Source of the DNA: an uncultured Erythrobacter sp.
GTDB taxonomy: Bacteria > Pseudomonadota > Alphaproteobacteria > Sphingomonadales > Sphingomonadaceae
NCBI GenBank assembly: GCA_947499095.1
Contig: CANMMR010000004.1
Location: 224,481-288,480, forward strand
Direction of reading: 5' to 3'
Length of the DNA: 64,000 bases
Shown: piece by piece, positions 1-10,885 of the stretch
Layout: each line of letters starts with the position of its first letter
Position numbering within the stretch: position 1 is the stretch's first letter
The notes under the pieces: model-generated
The model's database searches: none
What the model was told of the DNA's origin: nothing
The model's input: only the letters and a program-made list of their open reading frames with translations
Program-made: the position numbers and the translations under genes

Positions 1-1153
1 CGCGCGCAACGCGCTCGCCAATCTGCACCGGCCTGGCAGCTCGACCGGAGCTCTGGTGACCGCGCTCGGCTTTGGCCTGTCGGCCTTCGTCCTCCTCGCC
101 GCAGTGCAATCCGCCATCGACGGCAATATCGAGAGCCGCGTGCCCCAGCAGGCACCCGACTATTTCGTCCTCGACATCCCCCGCGACCGGATCGCCGAAT
201 TCGAAACCCTGATCGAGGATGCCGATCCGCAGGCCGGCTGGCGCACCGTGCCCGCCCTGCGCGGCTCGGTGCTCGCTTTCGGCCCGGAAGGCGCAATGAC
301 CCGCACCTCGGAGCTCGAGGAAATTCCCGACGGTGCCTGGGCGCTGCGCGGCGAACGCGGCCTGACCTATGCCGACACCGTGCCCGAGGGCAACAGCGTC
401 ACTTCAGGGGAATGGTGGGGACCAATGTACCAGGGCGAACCTCTCGTTTCGGTGGATGAGGAGTTTGCCGAGGCCGCCGGCCTCGAGATCGGCGACATGC
501 TGACGTTCGGCGTGCTGGGCATAGAGAAACAGGCACGGATCGCCAATTTGCGGCGGATCGACTGGGAGAGCATGGGGTTCAATTACGTCTTCGTGCTCAG
601 CCCCAATGCGCTGGCCGATGTGCCGCACAATCTGGCCGCGACCATCGAATTGTCCGAAGGCAAGCCGACCGGGCCGCTGCTGCAGGCATTGGTCGCCAGC
701 TTTCCCTCTGCGTCGGTGATCGAGGTGGGCGGGGTTTTGGGACAGGCGCGCACGATCCTCGAGCAGGTGGGTCTCGCCACGCTCGCCGCGGCCAGCGTAG
801 CCGTGCTTGCGGGTTTGGCCGTGCTATTGGGCGCGATTGCGGCAGCGCGCGCGGCGCGAACCTACGACACCGTGGTACTGCGCGTCCTCGGCGCGGACCG
901 GCGCCAGATCCTTTATATGCAACTGATCGAATATGCCGCGCTGGCGGGAGCGCTGGCCATCGTCGCCCTCGCTGTCGGCAGCTTCGCCGGCTGGCTGGTC
1001 GTCACGCAGCTGTTCGAATTCGACTGGCTGCCCGACTGGGGCGAGGTCATCGCGGTGCTTGGTTTGGGACTCGGGATCGTACTGGCCTTTGCGCTCGGAG
1101 CGTCCCTGCCGCTGCTGAGGGCGAAACCGGCACAGGCATTGAGGGCGCTATAG
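1..1153 (+). CDS. ABC transporter permease, FtsX/YbbP type (C-terminal part, cut by window edge)
   Basis: The reading frame is open from base 2, so the gene starts before the window; what remains is the last 383 or so codons. The visible part begins with a segment resembling the YbbP-family start of a second membrane block (ALANLHRPGS), then one membrane helix, a periplasmic domain of about 200 residues, and three more hydrophobic helices near the C-terminus, ending in LLRAKPAQALRAL. This is the FtsX-like permease pattern (helix, large extracytoplasmic domain, three helices). Such permeases work with a LolD-like ATPase, often beside a TesA-like esterase, but those partners would lie upstream and are not visible. 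The substrate cannot be told. The 3' end overlaps the convergent HNH gene by about 107 bases. Confidence 0.85.
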   Translation, partial: ARNALANLHRPGSSTGALVTALGFGLSAFVLLAAVQSAIDGNIESRVPQQAPDYFVLDIPRDRIAEFETLIEDADPQAGWRTVPALRGSVLAFGPEGAMTRTSELEEIPDGAWALRGERGLTYADTVPEGNSVTSGEWWGPMYQGEPLVSVDEEFAEAAGLEIGDMLTFGVLGIEKQARIANLRRIDWESMGFNYVFVLSPNALADVPHNLAATIELSEGKPTGPLLQALVASFPSASVIEVGGVLGQARTILEQVGLATLAAASVAVLAGLAVLLGAIAAARAARTYDTVVLRVLGADRRQILYMQLIEYAALAGALAIVALAVGSFAGWLVVTQLFEFDWLPDWGEVIAVLGLGLGIVLAFALGASLPLLRAKPAQALRAL

Positions 1154-1496
1154 AAATCCGGCCGGTACAGCTGGCCTGGTGCCATTTTCCTAGCTCCATT
1201 CGACGCCTGACATGCTTCCGATGATCTTCTGCAGATTTGGCTACCGAACATTTGTGCCGCTGGGCGTTACAGAAGCGGCATGCAGCAACGAGATTGTCCC
1301 GATCGTTTGAGCCACCCTCAGATTTGGCAACCAGATGCTCGGCGGTGGCTTGGCGTTGGCGTGCTTGCTTTTGGGTAAGTCGGAATTTCTGGCGATAGTG
1401 ATTCGGATCGTTGATCCACATGGAGTCATCGCAATAGAAACAAAGACCATTCTGCTTTTGAAAATGGAACGAGGTTTTAGTCTTTAAATCGGCCAT
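1047..1496 (-). CDS. HNH endonuclease family protein
   Basis: A 149-residue protein with an N-terminal CFYC zinc knuckle (residues 19-22), the HNH core AEHLVAKSEGG...DNLVAACRFCN and a second CxxC-type pair before RH, matching the small zinc-containing HNH nuclease fold. A clear ribosome binding site (GGAGG) lies 6 bases before the ATG. After the GKWH motif at about residue 107, where relatives usually end, the frame runs on for about 40 low-complexity residues antisense to the permease. This suggests a lost stop or a small frameshift near base 1170. The DNA around 1200-1650 is visibly poorer in GC than its surroundings, which fits acquisition by transfer. No methyltransferase or phage gene is next to it, so its role is unknown. 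Confidence 0.75.
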   Translation of the reverse strand: MADLKTKTSFHFQKQNGLCFYCDDSMWINDPNHYRQKFRLTQKQARQRQATAEHLVAKSEGGSNDRDNLVAACRFCNAQRHKCSVAKSAEDHRKHVRRRMELGKWHQASCTGRISIAPSMPVPVSPSAAAGTLRAQRPVRSRVPNQAPR

Positions 1497-1541
1497 TGAT
1501 GCCTCCGAAAGGAAATTACATTCCTGCGGTGCGCACCGGTT

Positions 1542-1591
1542 ATTAGCCGTTCGAGGAAAGAGCCTAATGGCTCGCGCTATAGGCGGCTAAT
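1542..1591. repeat. Nested inverted repeat upstream of the HNH gene
   Basis: ATTAGCCG (1542-1549) is repeated in inverse as CGGCTAAT (1584-1591). Inside lies a second perfect small hairpin, GAGCC-taat-GGCTC (1560-1573). The structure sits about 50 bases before the HNH start in low-GC DNA. It could be an operator, a small structured RNA or the scar of an insertion. Only the symmetry is certain. Confidence 0.45.
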
Positions 1592-1643
1592 GCCGTTCCC
1601 CCACAACCTCACAAATCAAACCTCTGTTCGATTATTTTTGAAA

Positions 1644-1663
1644 GATAGTCGTCGCCGACTATC
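1644..1663 (-). terminator. Second hairpin downstream of the TonB receptor
   Basis: GATAGTCG (1644-1651) and CGACTATC (1656-1663) form a perfect 8-bp stem with a 4-base loop. Read on the minus strand it is followed by TTTCAAAAATAAT, so it may act as a back-up terminator behind the stronger hairpin at 1681-1700. The function is an inference from position. Confidence 0.4.
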
Positions 1664-1671
1664 AGTCAAGA

Positions 1672-1700
1672 CAAAGAAAAAGGGGGCCCGAAAGCCCCCT
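1672..1700 (-). terminator. Rho-independent terminator of the TonB receptor gene
   Basis: On the minus strand the sequence reads AGGGGGC-tttcgg-GCCCCCT, a 7-bp GC stem, followed directly by TTTTCTTTG. It begins 28 bases after the receptor stop codon. This is a textbook intrinsic terminator for the minus-strand receptor gene. Confidence 0.85.
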
Positions 1701-1728
1701 TCCCCGCACCCGATGCTGATCGCTTCGA

Positions 1729-4407
1729 TCAGAACTTGAACTTCGCGGCCACGCCGTAGGTGCGCGGCTGGTTCGGGTAGCCCGAGATCGAACCGGCCTG
1801 TGCGACCGAGTCGAATATCGTCGTGATGTAGCGATCGTCGAGCAGGTTGCGGCCCCAGACGGTCAGGTCGAGACCGAAGCCGAACGAGTAGGTAGCACTC
1901 GCCGAAAGCTCGTCGACCTGGCGGCGGAACGGAGCGGCAGCGGCAAAGGCCGCAGCCTGCGATGCCGGATTGCGCGGGTCGAAAAAGCCCGGCAGGCCGT
2001 CGGCGATCTGAACCGGAGCTTCGTGATAGAAGTTCGTGTTCAGGATAAGCCGGTCGCCATTGGCGTTGAGTTCCTTGTCGTACTGCGCGCCAAGCGACAT
2101 CGTGAATTCCGAGATGCCGCCGACCGCGCGGCCCGACAAGTTGCCGATCGAGCTGTTCGGGAAATCGACATACTCGGGCTCGAGATAGGTGAAAGCGGCC
2201 AGGACGCTGAAGGAGTCGGACACGCGCACGACGCTGTCGAATTCGATGCCGAAGGTTTCCTGCAGGCCGGCATTGGCCAGCGCGAAGCCGGTGCCGGTGA
2301 ACAGGTTCGTCTGGAAGCCCTCGATCCGCTGGTTGAAGAACGTCAGGTTCGCCGAGAGGATGTCCCAGTTACCCTTGAAGCCCAGTTCGTAGACCTCGGT
2401 TTCTTCCGGGCCCGCGAAGCGCGAGCCGGGACGCAGGTTCGCGGGATCGAAACCGCCCGCGACGATAGCGGGGATGTCGGCAGCCAGCGGACGGCTGTCG
2501 CGCGACAGGTTGAACGAGCTCGCCTTGAAGCCGGTCGCATAGGACACATAGACGTTCAAGAACGGCGAGATGTCGTAGGCAAGGCGCGCGGTGTAGCTCC
2601 AGTCGCTGTCGTCGGTCTGGCCGTCTTCCACACTGTTCGGCACATTGAGGAACGGCGGCAGGAACTGCAGCGGCTGCAGCGCCAGCAGCGGGTTGACCGC
2701 AGGGTTGTTCTGGTTGGCATCGGCGAAGGCCTGAGCGCCAGCCTGAACCTGCGCGAATGCTTCGGGATTGGCCGCAGCGAACGCACCCACCTGCGCGGGG
2801 TCTGTGGCGTCGATACCAAAGTTAGCGAGTGTGGTTGCAAATGCCTGAGCGAAGATCGCCGTATTGCCCGACTGGACGAGGTCGATGCCTGAGAACACGT
2901 CGCTCGAAATTACGTTGGTGGTGATTTCCTTGCTGTCGTCGGTGTAGTTCGCGCCGAGCGTCAGGACGAGTCCGTCGAGGATCTCGAAATCCACTTGGCC
3001 GAAGATCGACAGCGCTTCGTTGCTCAGTGTGTAGGCTTCATTGAGGCCTTGACCCGCAACGAAGAACCGGCCGGTGTAATCCTGGCCGTTAAGCGCCGAA
3101 AGCGTCGCCTCGAGCTGCTGCACGGCGAAGTCGTTCGGCGGGCTCGTGACCGGTCCGCCGATCAGGATGTTGGCGTACTCGCGGAAATCCTCGCCGTAGA
3201 TCAGGCGGTTCTGCTGATCGATGTCTTCGTTGAAGTAGAAACCGCCGAGCAGGAAGGACACACGGTCGCCGATCTCGCCCGCCAGACGCAGTTCCTGCGT
3301 GAAGGTCTCGAGGCCGACATTGGCGAAGTTGCTGCCGATCAGGTCGGCGCTGGTGAAGTCCGAATCCTGATCCGTGATCGCCGTGGATTCGCGGTAGGCA
3401 GTGATCGAGGTCAGCGTAAAATCGCCGATTTCGTAGTTCAGCTCGCCCGAGACGCCCCAGTTTTCGATCTCGTTGGTGGAATCGATATTGTTGTAAATCA
3501 CGTCGGCGAACGGATCGTTCGGGTTCGGGATCTGGCCACCGAGTGCGAGAACTGCGTTGCTCGCATCGCTCCGGCGAAGGTTCACGACGCCGCAGCAGAT
3601 TTCGTCGATCTTGTCGTAATCGCCGATAAAGCGTGCGGTGAACGGGCCACCATTGTCGAACAGCAGCTGGCCGCGGGTGAACCAGCGGTCACGTTCGTTG
3701 CTGTCGTTGCCGGTGGCGAGGTCTTCGAGATAGCCGTCGCGCTTGTTGAGCCCGCCGGCAAGGCTGAACGCGATGCTGTCGGTGATCGGTCCGGTGACGA
3801 GGCCCTTCGCGACTATCGCGTCGTAATTGCCGTAGCTCAGCTCTGCCGAGCCGCCGAATTCGAACTCCGGCTCCTTGGTGACGATCGAGATGACACCCGC
3901 GCTGGCGTTCTTGCCGAACAGGGTCGACTGCGGGCCGCGCAGGACCTCGACGCGCTGGACGTCGGGCAGGTCGGTGATCTGCGAGGCGGTGCGGCTGCGA
4001 TAGACGCCGTCGACGAAAACGCCGACCGAGGGTTCGATACCGGCATTGTTCGCCCCGTTGCCGAAGCCGCGGATGAGGAAGTTGGTGTTCGCCGAGCTCT
4101 GCAGCTGGTTCACGCGAAGCGAGGGTACCTGCGTCTGGAGGTCGTTGAGGTCGCGGATCTGCGCGCGCTCGATAGTTTCGGCGGTGGTCACGCTGACAGC
4201 GACGGGCACTTCCTGCAAGGTCTGCTGGCGCTTGGTCGCGGTGACGACGATCACGTTACCGGTTTCGGTCTCGGGTTCCGCTTCGCCGATGTCGGCATCG
4301 TCGCCCCCTTTCTGGGCGCTCGCGGCCGTCGGAACGGCGAGTGCAGCGGCACCGGCAAGCAGGGCGGTACGAACGGTCGCGGCGCGGCCGAAAGTGTTGA
4401 ACTTCAT
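1729..4407 (-). CDS. TonB-dependent outer-membrane receptor
   Basis: A protein of about 892 residues. The ATG at 4407 is preferred over the upstream in-frame start because it gives a normal signal peptide (MKFNTFGRAATVRTALLAG..., ending ASA|Q) and has AGAGGA 8 bases before it. After an acidic linker comes a TonB-box-like stretch (NVIVVTATKR) and a plug domain with PVAVSV and VEVLRGPQSTLFGKNASAG. The long beta-barrel ends in aromatic FKF, as outer-membrane proteins do. The family takes up siderophores, cobalamin, nickel or sugars with TonB/ExbBD energy. The plug type is the broad sphingomonad siderophore-like class and the ligand cannot be read from sequence. The gene stands alone with its own terminator, divergent from typA. 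Confidence 0.93.
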   Translation of the reverse strand: MKFNTFGRAATVRTALLAGAAALAVPTAASAQKGGDDADIGEAEPETETGNVIVVTATKRQQTLQEVPVAVSVTTAETIERAQIRDLNDLQTQVPSLRVNQLQSSANTNFLIRGFGNGANNAGIEPSVGVFVDGVYRSRTASQITDLPDVQRVEVLRGPQSTLFGKNASAGVISIVTKEPEFEFGGSAELSYGNYDAIVAKGLVTGPITDSIAFSLAGGLNKRDGYLEDLATGNDSNERDRWFTRGQLLFDNGGPFTARFIGDYDKIDEICCGVVNLRRSDASNAVLALGGQIPNPNDPFADVIYNNIDSTNEIENWGVSGELNYEIGDFTLTSITAYRESTAITDQDSDFTSADLIGSNFANVGLETFTQELRLAGEIGDRVSFLLGGFYFNEDIDQQNRLIYGEDFREYANILIGGPVTSPPNDFAVQQLEATLSALNGQDYTGRFFVAGQGLNEAYTLSNEALSIFGQVDFEILDGLVLTLGANYTDDSKEITTNVISSDVFSGIDLVQSGNTAIFAQAFATTLANFGIDATDPAQVGAFAAANPEAFAQVQAGAQAFADANQNNPAVNPLLALQPLQFLPPFLNVPNSVEDGQTDDSDWSYTARLAYDISPFLNVYVSYATGFKASSFNLSRDSRPLAADIPAIVAGGFDPANLRPGSRFAGPEETEVYELGFKGNWDILSANLTFFNQRIEGFQTNLFTGTGFALANAGLQETFGIEFDSVVRVSDSFSVLAAFTYLEPEYVDFPNSSIGNLSGRAVGGISEFTMSLGAQYDKELNANGDRLILNTNFYHEAPVQIADGLPGFFDPRNPASQAAAFAAAAPFRRQVDELSASATYSFGFGLDLTVWGRNLLDDRYITTIFDSVAQAGSISGYPNQPRTYGVAAKFKF

Positions 4408-4666
4408 GAAATATCCTCTTCTCTCAAGACGCATTCTGGTCTGCCGCGCAGTTCCCAAAATCACGCAAGCGAGGCGGCGAATATTCGTATGCACGCGCCA
4501 CCTCAAGCATTTAGCCGGTCGCGAACCTAAGCGATTTCGCCACTGTGCCTTTCGCGTTACACCGCATATGCTTGCCGCATTGCAGCATCTGCGCTAGGGG
4601 CGCGCCCGAATTGCCAGGCGCATAAAGCGCCTGCCGCTACGGCATTCTAAACGAAAGCATACATCC
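4408..4666. promoter_or_regulatory. Divergent promoter region, TonB receptor / typA
   Basis: This 259-base gap between two divergent genes must hold both promoters. Two symmetric elements are visible: a perfect 10-bp palindrome CGAATATTCG (4478-4487), a candidate operator about 70 bases before the receptor start, and a 7-bp stem CAGGCGC-ataaa-GCGCCTG (4615-4633) about 35 bases before typA, likely in the typA leader. No clear sigma-70 boxes can be assigned with confidence. Confidence 0.5.
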
Positions 4667-6487
<1,821 letters not shown>

Positions 6488-6497
6488 GGCCTAGAGC

Positions 6498-7256
6498 TCA
6501 GGCCGAGACGTGGTATGTCTCGGCCAGCACCAATCCAGCGTAGAGCACTGCACCGCCGAGAAACGGCAGGAAAAAGCTTTTCCGGTTTTCCGGTAGCTCT
6601 TCCTTCAGCACCAGCAGCATCACTCCACCTGCCAGGAAAGCGAACAGGCAGCCGATGGCGATCTCGGGCAGTTCGACCACCCGCCCCAGTGCCCAGCCGC
6701 CGAGCGTCGCTGCGACCAGCACCCAGCGCCCCTTCGCATCGTAAAGTTCGGGGTGGTCGCTGCGCGAGCCGAAATCGGCCGTGACGAAGTGCAACAGCAT
6801 TGCGGCGAAATAGAGCACCAGCCCGAGCGGCGATGTGTCTTCGCGATGCGACAGCAGATAGGTGATTACCAGGATCAGCAGCGCGGACGCGGCGATGTGC
6901 AGCCAGAACACGCCGTGATGCGGACGGTCACGGCCTTCCGTCGCTCTTCGCTCGTCGGTCGATACAACCAGCGCCCGTTCCAGACCGTAGAACAGGGCCA
7001 GACCGACCAGCGACAAGGTATAGACCAGCCCCTCGGCAAGGGTAGCATCGAAGCCGGTCGCCAATTCGAACGTCGCCGCATGCGCGCCCAGCTCGGGCAG
7101 CACATGCATGAACACGTAACCGACCGCTACACCGCCGGCGAAGCTCAACCACTTGCTGCGCGGCGTCCGATCGAGGAATCGCAGTTCGCCGACGAAAATA
7201 TGCGTGGCCGCAAAGGCCAGCGCCATCGCCAGCGTGACGAGGACCCCGGCGCTCAC
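6498..7256 (-). CDS. Multi-pass membrane protein, ZIP-transporter-like
   Basis: About 252 residues with roughly eight hydrophobic segments. The pattern GGVAVGYVFMHVLPEL near helix 2 and the late KEELPE motif before the last helices resemble ZIP-type metal transporters, but the histidine-rich loop typical of ZIPs is short (RPHHG). The start is a GTG that overlaps the stop codon of the upstream SDR gene by 4 bases (GTGA), so the two are translationally coupled. Transport of a divalent metal is only a guess; an uncharacterised membrane protein is equally possible. Confidence 0.7.
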   Translation of the reverse strand: MSAGVLVTLAMALAFAATHIFVGELRFLDRTPRSKWLSFAGGVAVGYVFMHVLPELGAHAATFELATGFDATLAEGLVYTLSLVGLALFYGLERALVVSTDERRATEGRDRPHHGVFWLHIAASALLILVITYLLSHREDTSPLGLVLYFAAMLLHFVTADFGSRSDHPELYDAKGRWVLVAATLGGWALGRVVELPEIAIGCLFAFLAGGVMLLVLKEELPENRKSFFLPFLGGAVLYAGLVLAETYHVSA

Positions 7257-8065
7257 TCGTCCTGGAATGCCATGAAGTTCGGCTGGCCATTGCTAGCCGA
7301 TACGCCGCCGTCGACGGCGAGATTCACTCCGGTGACGAATCGCGCATCCTCGCTGGCGAGGAACAAGACCGGCCCGGGGACATCCTCCGGTTCTCCGGGC
7401 CTGCCGAGCGGAATGCGGCGCATGAACGCTTCCATCAGGCTGTCATTGTCCATGATGCCCGAACTCATTTCCGAACGTGTCAGGGATGGGCAGACCGCAT
7501 TCACGCGAATCCCCTGCTTGCCCAGCTGCAACGCCAGCGCGCGCGTAAGGTTCGTCACGGCACCCTTCGAGGCATTGTAGATCGGTAGGACCCAGTCACC
7601 TCCGGTGCCCGACACACTCGATGTGTTGACGATCGACCCCTTGGTTTTGGCGAGGTGCGGGATCGCCTCGCGGCACAGGTAGAGCACGCCCTTCACATTG
7701 ATATCGATAACCTTGTCGATATCGTCGTCGCTGGCATCGGCGAGCATGCCGAAGGCGCCGACACCGGCATTGTTGACCAGCACGTCGAGGCCGCCGAAGC
7801 GGTCAACGGTTTTGCCGACGATGTCCTTGGCGAACTCGCTCTTCCCGACATCGCCTTCGACGATCAGCGTCCGGTCACCGTCCAGGTCTTTCGCGACTTT
7901 CTCCAGATCGTCACGGCTGCGCGAATTGAGCACGACATTCGCGCCCTCTTCGGCAAAGCGCCGCGCGATGCCCTCCCCGATGCCCGTGGACGAACCCGTT
8001 ACGATAACTGTCTTGCCTGCAAATCGCTGCAATGCCGCGCTCCTGTAATGAGTGATCTCAGCCAC
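7253..8065 (-). CDS. Short-chain dehydrogenase/reductase (SDR family)
   Basis: A Rossmann-fold oxidoreductase of about 260-270 residues. Cofactor motif TGSSTGIG, structural NNAG, and the catalytic Ser...YNASK triad (Ser in NTSSVSG) are all present; the C-terminal VDGG is classical too. It uses NAD(P)H on an unknown alcohol or ketone. The start is open. The GTG at 8065 lacks a ribosome site, while a TTG at 8032, directly before QRFAGKTVIVTG, has AGGAG 7 bases upstream and may be the true one. It is the first gene of a two-gene unit with the ZIP-like membrane protein (4-base overlap). Confidence 0.9.
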   Translation of the reverse strand: MAEITHYRSAALQRFAGKTVIVTGSSTGIGEGIARRFAEEGANVVLNSRSRDDLEKVAKDLDGDRTLIVEGDVGKSEFAKDIVGKTVDRFGGLDVLVNNAGVGAFGMLADASDDDIDKVIDINVKGVLYLCREAIPHLAKTKGSIVNTSSVSGTGGDWVLPIYNASKGAVTNLTRALALQLGKQGIRVNAVCPSLTRSEMSSGIMDNDSLMEAFMRRIPLGRPGEPEDVPGPVLFLASEDARFVTGVNLAVDGGVSASNGQPNFMAFQDE

Positions 8066-8114
8066 TTAATGAGCCGACCTGGCAATTGTGCCGCCTAACC
8101 GCCCCACCCGAAGT

Positions 8115-9252
8115 TCAATCCGCCGATATTTTTCGTGCGGCAACCACGATCGCTGCTGCTGCGGCATCCGGGGAATAAGGCGCGACTTCTTCCAGGCACC
8201 GAAGCGCGGTCGCGCGCCTGTCTGCAAAAACATCCGGCGCTTCTGCCAATGCCTCTGTAAGCGCGCTTGCGTCACCCGCCGGCACCACGATCCCGCAAGG
8301 CGATCCAGCCACCCAGTTCCGGCACGCAACCGCACCGGTCGGACACGATGACCGGACAGCCGTGATGGAGCGCCTCGTTCACCACCAGCCCCCACGGCTC
8401 GCTAAGGCTGGGCAAGACGAGTGCGGTCGCGCGGAGATATTCCTTCTGCAGGGCATCGTCTTGCATCGCGCCGGGGAAGACGACCGAACCCTCCACACCG
8501 TGCTCTGCGGCGAGCGTCTTCAGCGCCGCCTCTTCCGGCCCCGAACCTACGATCCGCAATTGCGCCTGCGGATCGACCGACCGATATTGCGAAAAGGCGT
8601 CGATCAGCGTGTCGATCCCTTTCTCCGGCGAGAGCCGACCGACATAGAGAAATACGCGGTTGCCCGGGTCTCGAAGTTCCTCTCTCTGTGCCGGTACATG
8701 GCGAGCGTCGTACCCGGCTGGGAGGTAGGCAGCCTGCGGCCGAACCAACGCACGCTCCGCCCGGAAGCCGAGCGACATGGTATAGGCACGCGAACGCTCG
8801 CCGTAGGATAGCGTCCACGGCACCAGCTTGAAAAACAGCTGCTTTGCCAATCGCCGCAGCGGCCTTTGCGGACGATCGTAGCGGGTGGAATCGAAGAACA
8901 CGGCGCGCTTGCGACCACGGATCGCAAGGATCAGCGCCCGCAACCAGTATTCTGGCCGATCGACGCCTGGTATGATCGTGACATCCGCATTGCTACACCA
9001 ACACTCGCGCAGGACGCGGCCATACAGGTCCAGCGTTGAAATATCGTCGTAGCTCTCGCGGAAGAGCACATCGTGCGGATAATCGAACCGCTCCATCGCC
9101 ACGTCCGACAGGGCTGCCCGCCGACTGTCGGTGAGCGCAATCTGGGTGACATGCACATCGACAGCCCTACCAGCCACCTGCCGCGCGAGCGCGGTGAAGA
9201 CGGCGCCCTTGTACCGCGACCACGCCAGGTTGTGCCAGATGTCGAGCTTCAC
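8115..9252 (-). pseudogene. Family-4 glycosyltransferase, frameshifted
   Basis: The first 315 or so codons encode a GT4/GT-B glycosyltransferase: FLYVGRLSPEKGIDTLI donor-domain start and the LPSLSEPWGLVVNEAL motif with the nucleotide-sugar-binding glutamates. At CGCVPEL the frame runs into 17 wrong residues and stops. One base removed from the GGG run (8312-8314) restores VAGSPCGIVVPAGDASALTEAL, the expected end of the fold, running to 8115. A one-base insertion has therefore split the gene. Without the C-terminal helices that fold back over the N-domain, activity is doubtful. It lies alone between an SDR unit and putP. Confidence 0.85.
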
Positions 9253-9352
9253 CCGCTTCGCTTGCCCGCTCGAATTGGCCCGCGCAACCCGTCGCTACCG
9301 TGGTTCGGAGTGGCGGTGGACCATCCCGGTTGCGTTTGTTACCAGCGCCCGC

Positions 9353-10831
9353 ATGGAAACAGGAACACTCGTCAGCCTCGCGCTCTATTTCGTGCTCATG
9401 ATCGCCATCGGTCTGTGGGCCTGGAAGCGCTCGACCGACACTAGCGAGGGCTACCTGCTGGCCGGACGCAATTTGCCGCCAGCGGTCGCTGCGCTGTCGG
9501 CCGGTGCCTCGGACATGAGCGGTTGGCTGCTGCTCGGCCTGCCGGGAGCACTCTACGCCAGCGGACTGGTCGAGGCATGGATCGGGATCGGCCTGTTCGT
9601 CGGCGCGCTGGTCAACTGGGTCGTCGTGGCGCCGCGCCTGCGCGCCCAGACGGAAAGCTATGGCAATGCGCTGACCATCCCCGAATTCCTCGCCAACCGG
9701 TTCCCCGACAAGGCCGTCGCCCTGCGGGTCGCGAGTGCGCTGATCGTCGTCGTGTTCTTCTCGGTCTACACCGCTGCCGGCCTCGTCGGCGGGGGCCTGT
9801 TGTTCGAAACGAGTTTCGTCGGCATCCTGCCCGATGTCGGCATGAGCGATTACATGATGGGCATCTGGATCACCGCGCTGGTCGTCCTCGCCTATACAAT
9901 GGTTGGCGGCTTCCTCGCGGTCAGCCTGACCGACTTTGTGCAAGGTTGTATCATGGTGGTCGCCCTCGTGCTGATGCCGCTCGTGGTGATGTTCGGCGCC
10001 GGGGGCGAAGGCGGCAGATCGCTGTCCGATGTGCCGGTGGAGGGGTTCCTCAGCCTGACGCAAGGTCTCACGCTGCTCGGCTTCATCAGCGCGGTGACAT
10101 GGGGCCTCGGCTATTTCGGCCAGCCGCACATCATCGTGCGCTTCATGGCGATCGACACCATCGACAAGGTGAAGACCGCGCGGAACATCGGCATGACCTG
10201 GATGGGCGTCGCGCTGCTGGGCTCGATCGGCATCGGTATCGCCGGCCGTGCCTATGTGGAGCGCAACGGGTTGACGGTCGACAATCCGGAGACGATCTTC
10301 ATCGTGCTGGCGAACCTGCTGTTCCACCCGCTGATCACCGGCTTCCTTCTGGCCGCGCTGCTCGCCGCGATCATGTCGACGATCAGCTCGCAACTGCTGG
10401 TGGCCTCCTCCTCGCTGACCGAGGATTTCTACAGGCTGTTCTTCCGCAAGAATGCCAGCGAGCGCGAGAGCGTCAATGTCGGCCGCATCTGCGTCGCGCT
10501 GGTGGCGCTCGCCGCAATCCTGATCGCGAGCGATCCGGATAGCGAGGTTCTCGGCCTCGTGTCCAATGCCTGGGCAGGCTTCGGGGCGGCCTTCGGTCCG
10601 CTGATCATCCTCTCGCTCACATGGAATCGCATGACCGGAGCTGGAGCGCTTGCGGGACTCGTAACCGGTGCTGCGGTGGTCGTGGCGTGGATCGCGCTCG
10701 GCTGGAATTCGGAGCTGCCCGGTTTCGACGGCGGACTGTACGAGATCGTACCCGGCTTCATCGCCGCGTGGCTGGCGATCGTGCTGATCAGCAAGGCGAC
10801 ATACCGCGAGCCGATGCCGGCCACCGCCTGA
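9353..10831 (+). CDS. putP: Sodium/proline symporter, PutP type (SSS family)
   Basis: 492 residues with about 13 membrane helices. The start at 9353 (METGTLVSLALYF) begins directly with helix 1. Family marks include FSVYTAAGLVGGG, the GWLLLGLPG loop between helices 1 and 2, the YFGQPHIIVRFMAI segment and the long IMSTISSQLLVASSSLTEDFY motif, which contains the serine/threonine residues for sodium. It imports proline with sodium ions as nutrient or osmoprotectant. The gene stands alone, divergent from the broken glycosyltransferase, with a 100-base promoter gap. Confidence 0.93.
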   Translation: METGTLVSLALYFVLMIAIGLWAWKRSTDTSEGYLLAGRNLPPAVAALSAGASDMSGWLLLGLPGALYASGLVEAWIGIGLFVGALVNWVVVAPRLRAQTESYGNALTIPEFLANRFPDKAVALRVASALIVVVFFSVYTAAGLVGGGLLFETSFVGILPDVGMSDYMMGIWITALVVLAYTMVGGFLAVSLTDFVQGCIMVVALVLMPLVVMFGAGGEGGRSLSDVPVEGFLSLTQGLTLLGFISAVTWGLGYFGQPHIIVRFMAIDTIDKVKTARNIGMTWMGVALLGSIGIGIAGRAYVERNGLTVDNPETIFIVLANLLFHPLITGFLLAALLAAIMSTISSQLLVASSSLTEDFYRLFFRKNASERESVNVGRICVALVALAAILIASDPDSEVLGLVSNAWAGFGAAFGPLIILSLTWNRMTGAGALAGLVTGAAVVVAWIALGWNSELPGFDGGLYEIVPGFIAAWLAIVLISKATYREPMPATA

Positions 10832-10846
10832 TCGAAAGCGAACGGG

Positions 10847-10865
10847 TTAGCCTTACGTTAACCAT
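10847..10865 (+). promoter_or_regulatory. CtrA-like box before the extensin-like gene
   Basis: TTAG-N7-TTAACCAT (10847-10865) matches the CtrA consensus TTAA-N7-TTAAC with one mismatch. It is about 20 bases before the ATG of the downstream lipoprotein gene. CtrA controls cell-cycle and envelope genes in alphaproteobacteria. Binding here is inferred from the motif only. Confidence 0.45.
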
Positions 10866-10885
10866 ATTTGGCGATACTCGCAGGC

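Noticed and set aside
2023..4530. Two long open frames antisense to the first TonB receptor
   Set aside because: Composition is that of reverse-frame shadows, and the receptor on the other strand has signal peptide, plug and barrel end.
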